NCBI RefSeq assembly: GCF_006438875.1
Contig: NZ_RCZH01000021.1
Span: forward strand, 42,200-92,430
Direction: 5' to 3'
DNA: 50,231 nucleotides
DNA from: Flavobacterium pectinovorum
GTDB lineage: Bacteria; Bacteroidota; Bacteroidia; Flavobacteriales; Flavobacteriaceae
Position 1 is the first letter of the stretch. The number at the start of each line of letters is the position of its first letter. Under the pieces are notes generated by a model, which ran no database searches, was not told the origin of the DNA, and saw only the letters and a list, made by a program, of their open reading frames with translations. Shown here piece by piece: positions 15,333 to 23,507 of this stretch. A program made the position numbers and the translations under genes.

Positions 15333-15402
15333 CAGTCGCAGTCGCAGTTTTCAGTATTCAATTGTTCAGTCAAGTAAATTCTAAAAACTGCGACTGCGAC
15401 TG
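15333..15402. repeat. perfect 19-base hairpin upstream of pheS
   Basis: CAGTCGCAGTCGCAGTTTT (15333-15351) pairs without mismatch with 15384-15402, loop 32 bases. It fills the gap between the small gene at 15413 and the pheS promoter, where it may end transcription from upstream. Confidence 0.75.
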
Positions 15403-15412
15403 TGACTAAAAA

Positions 15413-15769
15413 CTACTCTATAAGTTCTCTTTCTAAAAAATAATTTACAATCGCTTCTTTCATTAAAACCGATTGTTCTCCCGCTTTTAATGGCGGTAAC
15501 TCTTCTTTTACTTTGTAATGCGGCCATCCTTCGGCATCAAAAAAGTCAAATTCATAAAACCCGTAAGGCTCTAATAATCGGCAAATCGCGATGTGCATCA
15601 GGTTTAATTTTTCATCTTTTTTGAATTCGCGGTGCACTTTTCCAAGTTCCTGAACTCCTATTAGGTAAATTATGGCATCTAAATCTAAATCTTCTCCTTG
15701 CGAAAATTGATTAGATAGTATATCGACGAGCTTTTCCCATCGCTCTTTTAGTTGTGTATCTCTGGACAT
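15413..15769 (-). CDS. conserved hypothetical protein, 118 residues
   Basis: Not recognised as a characterised family. It is a soluble, strongly acidic and helical protein with no signal peptide. Notable parts are LKERWEKLVDIL near the start, DLDAIIYLIGVQELGK (about 29-44), LNLMHIAICRLLEPYGFYEF (about 56-75), and an EGWPHYKVKEELPPL stretch. The even codon use and good start support a real gene. It is upstream of pheS on the same strand but separated by a perfect hairpin. A TATCTTTG element at 15853-15860 (minus strand) may be its -7 box. Confidence 0.75.
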   Translation of the reverse strand: MSRDTQLKERWEKLVDILSNQFSQGEDLDLDAIIYLIGVQELGKVHREFKKDEKLNLMHIAICRLLEPYGFYEFDFFDAEGWPHYKVKEELPPLKAGEQSVLMKEAIVNYFLERELIE

Positions 15770-16127
15770 ATATTTGTGATTTTAGATTTTAGATTTTAGA
15801 TTGCTGACTTAAAAATCTAAAATCTGCAATCTGAATTCTAAAATTAGATTTGCAAAGATACGGACTTCGAAGCCAAAGACCTAAAATTAACGGTTTGCCT
15901 TGTTGTATTGAATAAATCGCCCACTGATTTAACGGATTTTACTGATTAACGCTGGTTAATTTTTTTCATCCCGTAAAATCCTCAATTACATTTATGCAAA
16001 AACTTTAGCTCATAATCAGCCAACTAATTTTAATCCGTTCAATCCGCATAATCTGTGGACTATAAAACTAACCTTTGAACCTTTGCATCTCTGAACCTTT
16101 GAACCTTAAATAAACAGATAATTCTTC
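15770..16127. other. gene-free divergent region with simple-word repeats
   Basis: This gap between divergent genes holds a hairpin AGATTTTAGATT (15791-15802) with AATCTAAAATCT (15814-15825), a minus-strand TATCTTTG at 15853-15860, two facing copies of a GATT-x-ACGGATT-like sequence (about 15930-15950 and 16020-16060) and repeated GAACCTTTG words (16075-16110). No open frame with coding character was seen. Confidence 0.6.
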
Positions 16128-16135
16128 TATATTTG
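16128..16135 (+). promoter_or_regulatory. cvpA -7 promoter element
   Basis: TATATTTG fits the Bacteroidota -7 box and lies 23 bases before the cvpA start codon. The nearest upstream TTTG (16098-16101) is too far for a standard -33. Confidence 0.5.
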
Positions 16136-16158
16136 CGCCTCAATAAAACACAAAAAAT

Positions 16159-16716
16159 ATGAGTTTTTTAGACATGCTTTTTGGAGCACTTTTGGCTTTT
16201 AGTTTATATAAAGGAATTAAAAACGGACTTTTTGTAGAGGTTGCTTCTTTTATTTCTTTATTGTTGGGAATTTATATTGCGATTAAATTCTCTTCTTTCA
16301 TGAAAGAATTAATTATGAAATACGTTTCCTGGAATCCAAACACAATTCAGGTTACCGCTTTTATCCTGACTTTTATTCTGGTTGTTATTGGTGTTTATTT
16401 CTTAGCCAAAATCCTTACCGGAATTGCAGATTTTGCTTTCCTGGGTTGGGCAAATAAACTAGGTGGAGGTTTTTTCAGAATCTTAAAAACGATTCTGATT
16501 CTGAGTATTTTTATTGCGCTGTTTGAAAAGATAAACTTCAACAATACTTTTGCCAAGAAAGAAACTTTAGATAAATCTATTTTTTATAATCCTGTAAAAA
16601 AGGTAGCCGCTTTTGTATATCCTTCGATCGAAAAATGGTACGATACTTTTAAAGAAGAGCATGCTAAAAGTTCTGAAGAGAAATCAAATAACACTTCTGA
16701 AGCTGAAAAAGAATAA
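16159..16716 (+). CDS. CvpA family membrane protein
   Basis: A 185-residue inner-membrane protein with four predicted helices (about 5-20, 25-47, 62-85 and 100-122) and a charged cytoplasmic-looking tail rich in Lys, Ser and Glu from about 155. The start MSFLDMLFGALLAFSLYKGIKNGL and the glycine-rich FLGWANKLGGGFF turn are typical of CvpA. E. coli CvpA is linked to colicin V production and bile resistance. The Bacteroidota role is not known. It appears to be a single-gene unit. Confidence 0.85.
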   Translation: MSFLDMLFGALLAFSLYKGIKNGLFVEVASFISLLLGIYIAIKFSSFMKELIMKYVSWNPNTIQVTAFILTFILVVIGVYFLAKILTGIADFAFLGWANKLGGGFFRILKTILILSIFIALFEKINFNNTFAKKETLDKSIFYNPVKKVAAFVYPSIEKWYDTFKEEHAKSSEEKSNNTSEAEKE

Positions 16717-16735
16717 ATATTATTTAGAAAGGAAA

Positions 16736-16881
16736 GTCCCAGCGGGACGAAATATTTATAGAAAATTTATAAATGTACCAACATAAAACCTCAGCGGGGT
16801 GAAATATAATATGCCGCTCCGATGGAGCTTGATTTAACCAACGTATAATTATTTGCTATAAATATACCGCTCCGATGGAGC
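16736..16881. repeat. four mini-hairpins after cvpA
   Basis: GTCCC-agc-GGGAC (16736-16748), ACCTC-agc-GGGGT with one wobble (16788-16800), and GCTCC-gat-GGAGC twice (16816-16828 and 16869-16881). They have the same arm/3-base loop layout as the 744-920 cluster, and the last two have flanks alike. Confidence 0.65.
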
Positions 16882-16932
16882 TTAGAAATATTAAATCCGA
16901 AATTTTCAATCTCGAAGATTTGTAAAAAGAAT

Positions 16933-16965
16933 AAACCTAACAGGTTTTAAAAACCTGTTAGGTTT
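16933..16965. terminator. CCTAACAGG-family palindrome between cvpA and GH95
   Basis: A perfect 15-base-arm palindrome (AAACCTAACAGGTTT, 16933-16947, with 16951-16965) lies between convergent cvpA and the last gene of the polysaccharide locus. There is no U-run, so if it terminates, it does so through hairpin strength alone. Other copies are at 19611-19637, 19674-19700, 29652-29678, 34423-34460 and 34496-34522. Confidence 0.6.
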
Positions 16966-16990
16966 GGCACATATTGTGTTTGGAATTATT

Positions 16991-19399
16991 TTACCAGTTT
17001 ATTTCTAGTTTCTCTCCTTTTTTCAAAGTGATATCTTGTTTTTTATCACCATTTATTAAGGTCGTTTTTCCTCCAGTTTTAGAAGAAACCGAAACTTTTT
17101 TCAGGATTTTATTTTCCCAATTCATTTCGATTTCAAATCCACCGCGGGCGCAGATTCCTTTTACAGAACCTGTTTCCCAAGCGTCTGGTAAAGCGGGTAA
17201 CAATCTTATTTCGTTTTCGTCAGATTGTACCAACATTTCAGCAACGGCTGCGGCTCCTCCAAAGTTTCCGTCGATTTGAAACGGTGGATGGGCGTCGAAT
17301 AAATTCGGATACGTTCCTCCTCCTCTTCTTGGTTTCTCGGTTTTCTTTCCGTCAGGATCGACGTATCTTAATAATTCGCGGAACATTTTGTAGGCACGAT
17401 TTCCGTCCCAAAGTCTTGCCCAAAGATTAATTCGCCATCCTTTTGACCAACCTGTCGTTTCATCGCCTTTTATTTCAAGTGTTTTCTTAGCGGCTTCGGC
17501 TAAATCAGGTGTTTTTAATGGCGTTATATGATCGCCTGGAAAAAGTCCGAATAAATGCGATTGATGACGGTGTTGTGGTTCTTCGTCATTCCAGTCAAAA
17601 TACCATTCTTGTAAATTTCCTTTTTTCCCTATTTGATATGGATGAAATTTAGAAAGTGCCGCTTGAAGTTTTCCTCTGAAATCACCATCGATATTCAAAA
17701 CTTCTGAGGCTTTGATCGTTTTTTCGAAACATTCTCTGATCATTGCCAGATCTGCGGTTCCGCCATACATTGTTGCTCCAATAAAACCATCCGGTGCAAT
17801 ATATTTATTCTCTGGTGAAGTCGATGGCGACGTAATTAGATTTCCATTTTTATCTGTAATCATCCATCCTAAAAAGAATTGTGACGCTCCTTTCATTATT
17901 GGATAACCTTCGCTTTTTAGATAATTTTTGTCTTGAGTAAAAACATAATGTTCCCATATATGTGTACTCAGCCAAGCGCCTGATAATGGCCAGCAAGCCC
18001 AACTTGGATCTTCTTTTCCAAATTGTCCCACCGGATTTGTCATAGCCCAAATATCCGAATTGTGTGCAGATGCCCAACCTTCATTGACTCCGTAAAAAGT
18101 CTTTGCCGTAACTTTTCCGGTTACCGAAAGATTTTTTATAAAAGATAAAAGCGGTAAATGCATCTCTGAAAGATTGGTGTTTTCAGCCAGCCAATAATTT
18201 TCTTCCAGATTGATATTCATCGTATAATTACTGCTCCAAGGCGGATTTAAATGTGGATTCCATATTCCTTGTAAATTTGCCGGAACCCCCATAGTTCTTG
18301 AACTGCTTATCAGCAAATAACGCCCAAAATTGAAATATAAAATTTCTAAATTTTTATCTTCTTTCCCATCAGCGTAGCGCAATAAACGTTCATTTGTTGG
18401 TAAGTCCGGTGCGCTTGTTTTTCCTAGATCTAAAGTAACACGATTGTAGAATTTTTGATAATCGGTGATGTGAGATTCCTTTAATTGATCGAATGATTTT
18501 GCAAATGACTTGTTCAAATTTTGCAATGCAATTGCTAAATCATCTAAACCTTCTGTAGCAGGATTTTTGTCAAAACCGTTAAAGCTTGTTGCAACAGAAA
18601 CATAAATAATTGCTTCTGTCGCATCTTTTAAGCTTAATGTTTGTCCGAAACTTGTAATTTTCCCGTCCGTTTTTTTGATTTGAACTAAAGTCGTAAATCT
18701 TGTTCCTCTTTCTTTTATATCAAGATATTTTGGTAAAACGGCATATCCGGCATTTTCGTGAATTGGCGCAAAACCAGTCATTCCCAAGATATTGCTTCTT
18801 ACTTCGACATTTGATTTTAATAAACTCTTTAAATTAATATCAAAATTTAAAGCTCCTTTATGATCGCTTGTTAATTTGATGACCATAATTTGATCCGGAG
18901 CTGAAACAAAATATTCACGAGTGTATTTTATTCCCGCCATTTCGTAACTTACTTTTGATATTGCGTTCGAAATATCCAGTTCCCGATGGTAATTTATAGC
19001 TTTTCCCTTCTCCGAATTATTGATTTCTAATGTTCCTAAAGGCGCAAATGATTCGGAGTTTTTGCCTTCAATCTTTTTATTTAATTCATCTGCTAGTTTG
19101 TAGTTTTCATTTTTAAGCGCTTCCCGAATTGCCGGAATATTTTTGTAAGCTTCGGGGTTCATTTTGGCGTTTACGGGTTCACCTGACCAAAGCGTGGCGT
19201 CATTCAAATAAATCTTATCTGAATTGGCGCCGCCAAAAACGGTTGCTCCCATTTTTCCGTTTCCTAAAACCAAGCTTTCCTCAAAATATTCCGCAGGTTG
19301 ATTGTACCACAAAACATGATTGGATTGTGCTACAGTTTTCCCATAGAAGGAGAAAAAAACGAAAACCAGAAATGTGTTTTTTATGAAATTTGAATTCAT
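16991..19399 (-). CDS. GH95 glycoside hydrolase (alpha-L-fucosidase or alpha-L-galactosidase)
   Basis: An 802-residue secreted enzyme with signal peptide 1-24 (ends GKTVAQ). It shows the GH95 plan: N-terminal beta domain starting WYNQPAEYFEESLVLGNGKM, then an (alpha/alpha)6 barrel. Catalytic-region marks are NINLEENYW (about 394), TSPENKY (about 528) with the proposed acid Glu, and DGNFGGAAAVAEML (about 712) with the proposed base Asp. The usual NINTEMNYW or similar is here LEENYW, a small change next to a substrate Asn. In a xyloglucan locus it would remove terminal alpha-1,2-L-fucose from galactose, or alpha-L-galactose. It is the last gene, 527 bases after the esterase, so it may have its own promoter in that gap. 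Confidence 0.93.
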   Translation of the reverse strand: MNSNFIKNTFLVFVFFSFYGKTVAQSNHVLWYNQPAEYFEESLVLGNGKMGATVFGGANSDKIYLNDATLWSGEPVNAKMNPEAYKNIPAIREALKNENYKLADELNKKIEGKNSESFAPLGTLEINNSEKGKAINYHRELDISNAISKVSYEMAGIKYTREYFVSAPDQIMVIKLTSDHKGALNFDINLKSLLKSNVEVRSNILGMTGFAPIHENAGYAVLPKYLDIKERGTRFTTLVQIKKTDGKITSFGQTLSLKDATEAIIYVSVATSFNGFDKNPATEGLDDLAIALQNLNKSFAKSFDQLKESHITDYQKFYNRVTLDLGKTSAPDLPTNERLLRYADGKEDKNLEILYFNFGRYLLISSSRTMGVPANLQGIWNPHLNPPWSSNYTMNINLEENYWLAENTNLSEMHLPLLSFIKNLSVTGKVTAKTFYGVNEGWASAHNSDIWAMTNPVGQFGKEDPSWACWPLSGAWLSTHIWEHYVFTQDKNYLKSEGYPIMKGASQFFLGWMITDKNGNLITSPSTSPENKYIAPDGFIGATMYGGTADLAMIRECFEKTIKASEVLNIDGDFRGKLQAALSKFHPYQIGKKGNLQEWYFDWNDEEPQHRHQSHLFGLFPGDHITPLKTPDLAEAAKKTLEIKGDETTGWSKGWRINLWARLWDGNRAYKMFRELLRYVDPDGKKTEKPRRGGGTYPNLFDAHPPFQIDGNFGGAAAVAEMLVQSDENEIRLLPALPDAWETGSVKGICARGGFEIEMNWENKILKKVSVSSKTGGKTTLINGDKKQDITLKKGEKLEINW

Positions 19400-19443
19400 G
19401 TATTGTTTTTAATTTTGAATTATTTCCGCTTAAATATATGCCA

Positions 19444-19551
19444 TTCCTACGGAACTCTATATTGACATTGTGAAATTTTCAATCAACGGATTAAAATCCG
19501 CTGCTACAATATTGATCGTTCCTCAGGAACTTTTGATAGAGCCTTCGGCTC
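19444..19551. repeat. mixed mini-hairpins upstream of GH95
   Basis: TTCC-tac-GGAA (19444-19454), GTTCC-tca-GGAAC (19518-19530) and GAGCC-ttc-GGCTC (19539-19551). The last two lie nine bases apart. They are in the first part of the 527-base gap between the esterase and GH95 genes. No gene is seen in this gap. Confidence 0.6.
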
Positions 19552-19610
19552 GGATTATTTTGTAGGGATGGATTTTAATCGTCCACAACAGGATGTTTTT
19601 ATTGTATTAT

Positions 19611-19700
19611 CCTAACAGGTTTTTTCAACCTGTTAGGTATTATTTATTCGTTCCAATATTCCATATTATTATACCTAACAGGTTGAAAAAACCTGTTAGG
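19611..19700. repeat. head-to-head pair of CCTAACAGG palindromes
   Basis: 19611-19637 and 19674-19700 are 27-base elements, each with arms CCTAACAGGTT/AACCTGTTAGG. The second is the exact reverse complement of the first, including the 5-base loop, so the two can also pair with each other into one long stem. Confidence 0.75.
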
Positions 19701-19714
19701 ATATCAAAACTAGT

Positions 19715-19830
19715 TTGCATGCGTGAGGGATAAGAGCAAATTACCGAAGTAATGCGGATAGCCCGACCGTATTTACAAAAGGCGCGCATAAGCGGTTCGT
19801 TAAATAGCGCCTTTTGTAAATATGGTCACG
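19715..19830. repeat. structured element with a small and a large hairpin
   Basis: ATTAC-CGAA-GTAAT (19740-19753) is a perfect tetraloop hairpin. After the GC-rich stretch GCGGATAGCCCGACC comes a stem of 20 bases (19766-19785 with 19807-19826, one mismatch) with a 21-base loop. The stretch is much richer in GC than its surroundings. The arrangement suggests a non-coding RNA or non-autonomous repeat element. A palindrome TCCCGAAGCTTCGGGA follows at 19858-19873. Confidence 0.5.
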
Positions 19831-19926
19831 TCCAAATAATCTTCATCAACAGATTAATCCCGAAGCTTCGGGACATTGCTACAATATAGTTCGTTTCTCT
19901 AGACCTTTTTACATTTTTCGCATAAC

Positions 19927-21876
19927 TTATTTACTGACTTTGTATATTTCGTTTGCCGTAATCATTTCCCAATTATCGGTTCTGAAAGGCGATGCTGGGA
20001 ATTTTTCTTTATTGAAAAGATTAATTTCGGTATCGTCGTCTGCCCAACCGTAATGAACGGCAACGGGATTTTTAACTTCATCGCTTGAAACGATTATTTT
20101 GTTGTCTTTTATTATAGCTTTCGCGGAATGAAAAACTTTGTCGGCACCGGCGATTTCGAATCCTTTTACGTTTTCTGAATTATCAGAAGTTGATAATCCG
20201 GAACCGATATTATTGAAAGTAAGAATGATTTGATTCCCTTTTATTTCCTGAGATTTATAGGTTGGACCGCTAAAAACTTGCTTTTCCCCGTAAACATTAT
20301 TCAGCGCAATTGCAGCTAAACGTAGTCCAACATCTTTTTTGTTGGTTGGATGAATGTCTTTTGCATTACCAATATCAGTTGTTACTGCCATTCCGGTGTT
20401 TGGTAATTTTAGAGTTTCGGATTGTGCTTCGCGAAGTTCTGCCCAACGGCTTCCCACTTTACTGTTGCCATTGAATTCATTGAAAGTTGATAATTGTACG
20501 AAGTAAAACGGAAAATTACCTTGCTTGAATTTTGTTCGCCAATCTGTAATCATTAACGGAAATGCTTTTTTGTATTGTTTGGCTCTCCAAACATTGGCTT
20601 CGCCCTGATACCACAAAACGCCCTGAAACGCATATGGAATTAACGGATTTACCATTGCATTGTATAATAATGACGGATAACTGTTTGGTGAAACCGCGAT
20701 TTTTACCTGCACAACATTAAATTTCCAAAGTCCTTCGAGTGGTAAATTGGTGTCTTTGAACTGAATTTTCAAATCGGAGGGATCGCCGTAAATTCCGCCG
20801 CCGCCAGAATAATCTGCAATTCGAACTGAGATTACGTTTTTTCCTTCTTTCAAAGTTCCTGCGGGGATTTTATAAACTCTTAAGTCTTCCCAAATTTTGT
20901 TGGTTCCAACCTCAACTCCGTTTACATAAGTAATATCTTCGTCGTCAACTTTTGCAAGATGTAAAACGGCTTCACTTTTGGCTTGCTCAGCTGTTAAAGT
21001 TATCGTTTTTCGCATCCAGACAATTCCATCAATATTGCCAATTTGCTGATTTTCCCATAAGGACGGGACTTTTATTTCTCGCCAGTTTTTATCATCAAAA
21101 TTGAATGCTGCAAACTGGTTTTCGTTTTCCATAGTAACATCAAAACCCTGAACTTTCTTTATATTATCTAAAACCGATTTTTTATACACTTCAAAAACAG
21201 CATCCATATCAACTTGAGGAACATCGGCAATCATAGTTTTAAAATCATTACTTTTTTGAAATGCTTCTCGGCTTGTCCAGGTTTCTACGCAGGTTCCGCC
21301 CCAGGATGTATTGATGATTCCAATTGGAATTTTTAATTCAGCATATAATTTCTTAGCAAAAAAGAAACCTACTGCTGTAAAATCGCGTACATTTTCTTTG
21401 TTGGCAACTAACCATTTCCCTGCTTTTAAATCTTCTTTTGGCAATCCGCTTAAATCTTGTGCAACTCCAAAATGACGAATCATTGGATAATTAGAATCGG
21501 CTATTTCTTTTTCGAAATCCAGATTTTTATACATCTGAAATTCCATGTTCGATTGTCCGCTGCAAATCCATACTTCTCCAACCAGAACATCTTTTATAAC
21601 GATTTTATTTTTTCCTGTAATGATTAACTCAAAAGGTCCTCCGGCTTTTTCAGCGGATAGTTTAATCATCCATTTTCCGCTTTTATCCGCCTGAATCGTT
21701 TTGGTTTGTTTGTTAAAATGAACCTCAACTTTTTCATTGGCATCTGCCCAACCCCAAACTGGGATTTCTTTGTTGCGCTGCAAGACCATTCCGTCAGAAA
21801 ACAGCAAAGGCATTCGCACATTTGCATTTGACATTATACTGAATATCAGAAAAATAAAAACTATATGTTTTTTCAT
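19927..21876 (-). CDS. sialate O-acetylesterase-type carbohydrate esterase
   Basis: A 649-residue exported SGNH-fold esterase that removes acetyl groups from sugars. Signal peptide about 1-19. The sequence MPLLFSDGMVLQRNKEIPVWGW opens the N-terminal beta domain. The nucleophile motif CSGQSNMEFQM is near residue 102, SWGGTCVETWTSREAF near 192, a beta-sandwich insertion similar to the GH2 sugar-binding domain at about 260-375, and LWYQGEANVW near 420. The His/Asp motif DIHPTNKKDVG is near 507. In a xyloglucan locus the likely substrate is O-acetylated galactosyl side chain, which would have to be cleared before galactosidase action. A perfect 22-base hairpin separates it from the upstream GH5 gene. 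Confidence 0.9.
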   Translation of the reverse strand: MKKHIVFIFLIFSIMSNANVRMPLLFSDGMVLQRNKEIPVWGWADANEKVEVHFNKQTKTIQADKSGKWMIKLSAEKAGGPFELIITGKNKIVIKDVLVGEVWICSGQSNMEFQMYKNLDFEKEIADSNYPMIRHFGVAQDLSGLPKEDLKAGKWLVANKENVRDFTAVGFFFAKKLYAELKIPIGIINTSWGGTCVETWTSREAFQKSNDFKTMIADVPQVDMDAVFEVYKKSVLDNIKKVQGFDVTMENENQFAAFNFDDKNWREIKVPSLWENQQIGNIDGIVWMRKTITLTAEQAKSEAVLHLAKVDDEDITYVNGVEVGTNKIWEDLRVYKIPAGTLKEGKNVISVRIADYSGGGGIYGDPSDLKIQFKDTNLPLEGLWKFNVVQVKIAVSPNSYPSLLYNAMVNPLIPYAFQGVLWYQGEANVWRAKQYKKAFPLMITDWRTKFKQGNFPFYFVQLSTFNEFNGNSKVGSRWAELREAQSETLKLPNTGMAVTTDIGNAKDIHPTNKKDVGLRLAAIALNNVYGEKQVFSGPTYKSQEIKGNQIILTFNNIGSGLSTSDNSENVKGFEIAGADKVFHSAKAIIKDNKIIVSSDEVKNPVAVHYGWADDDTEINLFNKEKFPASPFRTDNWEMITANEIYKVSK

Positions 21877-21890
21877 TTTGTGTATTTTAA

Positions 21891-21965
21891 ACCATATAAG
21901 TGATATAAGTAAATTTAAGCTTTGAACACAGCATAACTTTTAATTACTTATATCACTTATATGGT
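21891..21965 (-). repeat. perfect 22-base hairpin between GH5 and the esterase gene
   Basis: 21891-21912 (starting ACCATATAAGTGATATAAG) pairs without mismatch with 21944-21965, loop 31 bases. It fills the 103-base gap between the GH5 stop and the esterase start. No U-run follows on the transcribed strand, so mRNA processing or 3'-end protection is more likely than simple termination. Confidence 0.75.
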
Positions 21966-21979
21966 GAATTTAATATTTT

Positions 21980-23494
21980 TTATTGCAATCCTTCCATCAT
22001 TGCTTTTAATGCCTGAGTATCGAAAACGGTATTATTACTCCGATCAAAAATAGCCGAACCGTTATTTCCAATTCCACCAGCATCCCAATAAAAAGGAAGC
22101 ATTCCGTTTGCTTTTGCCTGTTTTACAACATATTTTAAATAATAAGCTCTTGATGCCAAATGCTGCGTCAATGCATCGCCTGTTAACGATGTACGTCTGA
22201 TTGCTCCAAACTCACCTAATAAAACCGGAATACCTTTGTCTACAAATTGTGTTTTCATAGATTTGAAAAGTTTATCTACATCCGCTTCTTCTCCATAAGT
22301 GGCATTACGATCCGGATCTGTCGTCGAATGATAAGCCGCTCCCCAATAGTAGAACATTTTACCCCAACTTTGATCTGTATCCATTAAACAAAAATTATAA
22401 GGTGTATAAAAATGCACTTCAGCCATCATTCTATTCGCAACTTTATCTGTTGGCAATGTCAACATCAGCTTGTTTGTTTTTTCAATGTCTGTCGATGGTC
22501 CCTGCACTACCAAAGTACGATAAGCATTTTTTCCGCCTGTTGAACGCACTGCATCAATAAAGGTTTGGTGATAAGAAGTTAGAACTGACATTTGTGCTGC
22601 ATCTTCAACCGCTGGTTCATTGGCACTGGCAAAAAGCAAATGCTCATCAAAACCACGTAATTGTGTTGCAATTTGTTCCCAAAAAGCTTTTTGTTTGGCA
22701 TTGTTTTCTACTTTTTTGGCTTCGGTAATATTGTTTTCGAGCCAACCGCCGTCCCAGTGAATGTTTACAAGAACGTACATATCATTGTCTACACAATATT
22801 GCACGACTTCTTTAACTCTGTTCAACCAATCGGCTTTGATTTTGGCTGTAGCCGAATTTTCTAAATATTGGTTCCATGAACACGGAATTCGAACGGCATT
22901 AAATCCGTTTGCTTTTACGGCGTCGATTAGTGCTTTTGTAACTTTTGGATTTCCCCAAGCGGTTTCTCCGCCTGTTGCTTCCATTGTGTTTCCAATGTTC
23001 CATCCTATTTTAATTTTTGCCGCCAATTGAACTGCTGTACTTGACATTCCTGAATTGTCTGCAGCAATTGGATTTGTATTATAACTTGGATATAAACCAA
23101 CAACCGCAACTCCGCCTGCCTGCGAAACTGTGATCTGAACTGAAGGAGCTTCACTTGAACTTAGGGTTAAAATAGCAGTTCTTGCTTCGGCAGTTGTATT
23201 CTCAGAAGCGGTTACTTTAACTATAACTGTTCCTGTAACTCCTGCTGACTGGCTTAATTGTATCCAGTTTGTATTTGATGGACTTGTAATTGTCCATGTT
23301 TTGACATTTGCAGTCACTTTTACAATTGCTTCACTGCTTTTACTCAAAAAATCAATTTTATTGATATCTGCACTCAGCGTTTTTCCGACTGGATTTGCAT
23401 CATTTGTGTCTTTCTCTGAACTACACGCCCAAAGACTGAAAACCAACAGGCTCAAAATGGCACTAAAAAGGTAAGTATTTACAAAATTTTTCAT
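21980..23494 (-). CDS. BACON-GH5 endo-xyloglucanase, surface lipoprotein
   Basis: A 504-residue lipoprotein (lipobox LWAC, Cys at 24). Residues about 40-130 form a BACON beta-sandwich with the repeated ending VQITVSQAGG. The catalytic GH5 domain runs from about 150: IGWNIGNTMEATGGETAWGN matches subfamily 4, RIPCSWNQY near 198, the acid/base Glu in ASANEPAVED near 293, and the nucleophile Glu in LLGEFGAIRR near 427. This is the same domain order as the key endo-xyloglucanase of the Bacteroides ovatus xyloglucan locus. It probably cuts the glucan backbone at the cell surface, giving oligosaccharides for SusC/D. It is 13 bases after a GH3 gene. Confidence 0.93.
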   Translation of the reverse strand: MKNFVNTYLFSAILSLLVFSLWACSSEKDTNDANPVGKTLSADINKIDFLSKSSEAIVKVTANVKTWTITSPSNTNWIQLSQSAGVTGTVIVKVTASENTTAEARTAILTLSSSEAPSVQITVSQAGGVAVVGLYPSYNTNPIAADNSGMSSTAVQLAAKIKIGWNIGNTMEATGGETAWGNPKVTKALIDAVKANGFNAVRIPCSWNQYLENSATAKIKADWLNRVKEVVQYCVDNDMYVLVNIHWDGGWLENNITEAKKVENNAKQKAFWEQIATQLRGFDEHLLFASANEPAVEDAAQMSVLTSYHQTFIDAVRSTGGKNAYRTLVVQGPSTDIEKTNKLMLTLPTDKVANRMMAEVHFYTPYNFCLMDTDQSWGKMFYYWGAAYHSTTDPDRNATYGEEADVDKLFKSMKTQFVDKGIPVLLGEFGAIRRTSLTGDALTQHLASRAYYLKYVVKQAKANGMLPFYWDAGGIGNNGSAIFDRSNNTVFDTQALKAMMEGLQ

Positions 23495-23507
23495 CTTATT
23501 TGATTTT

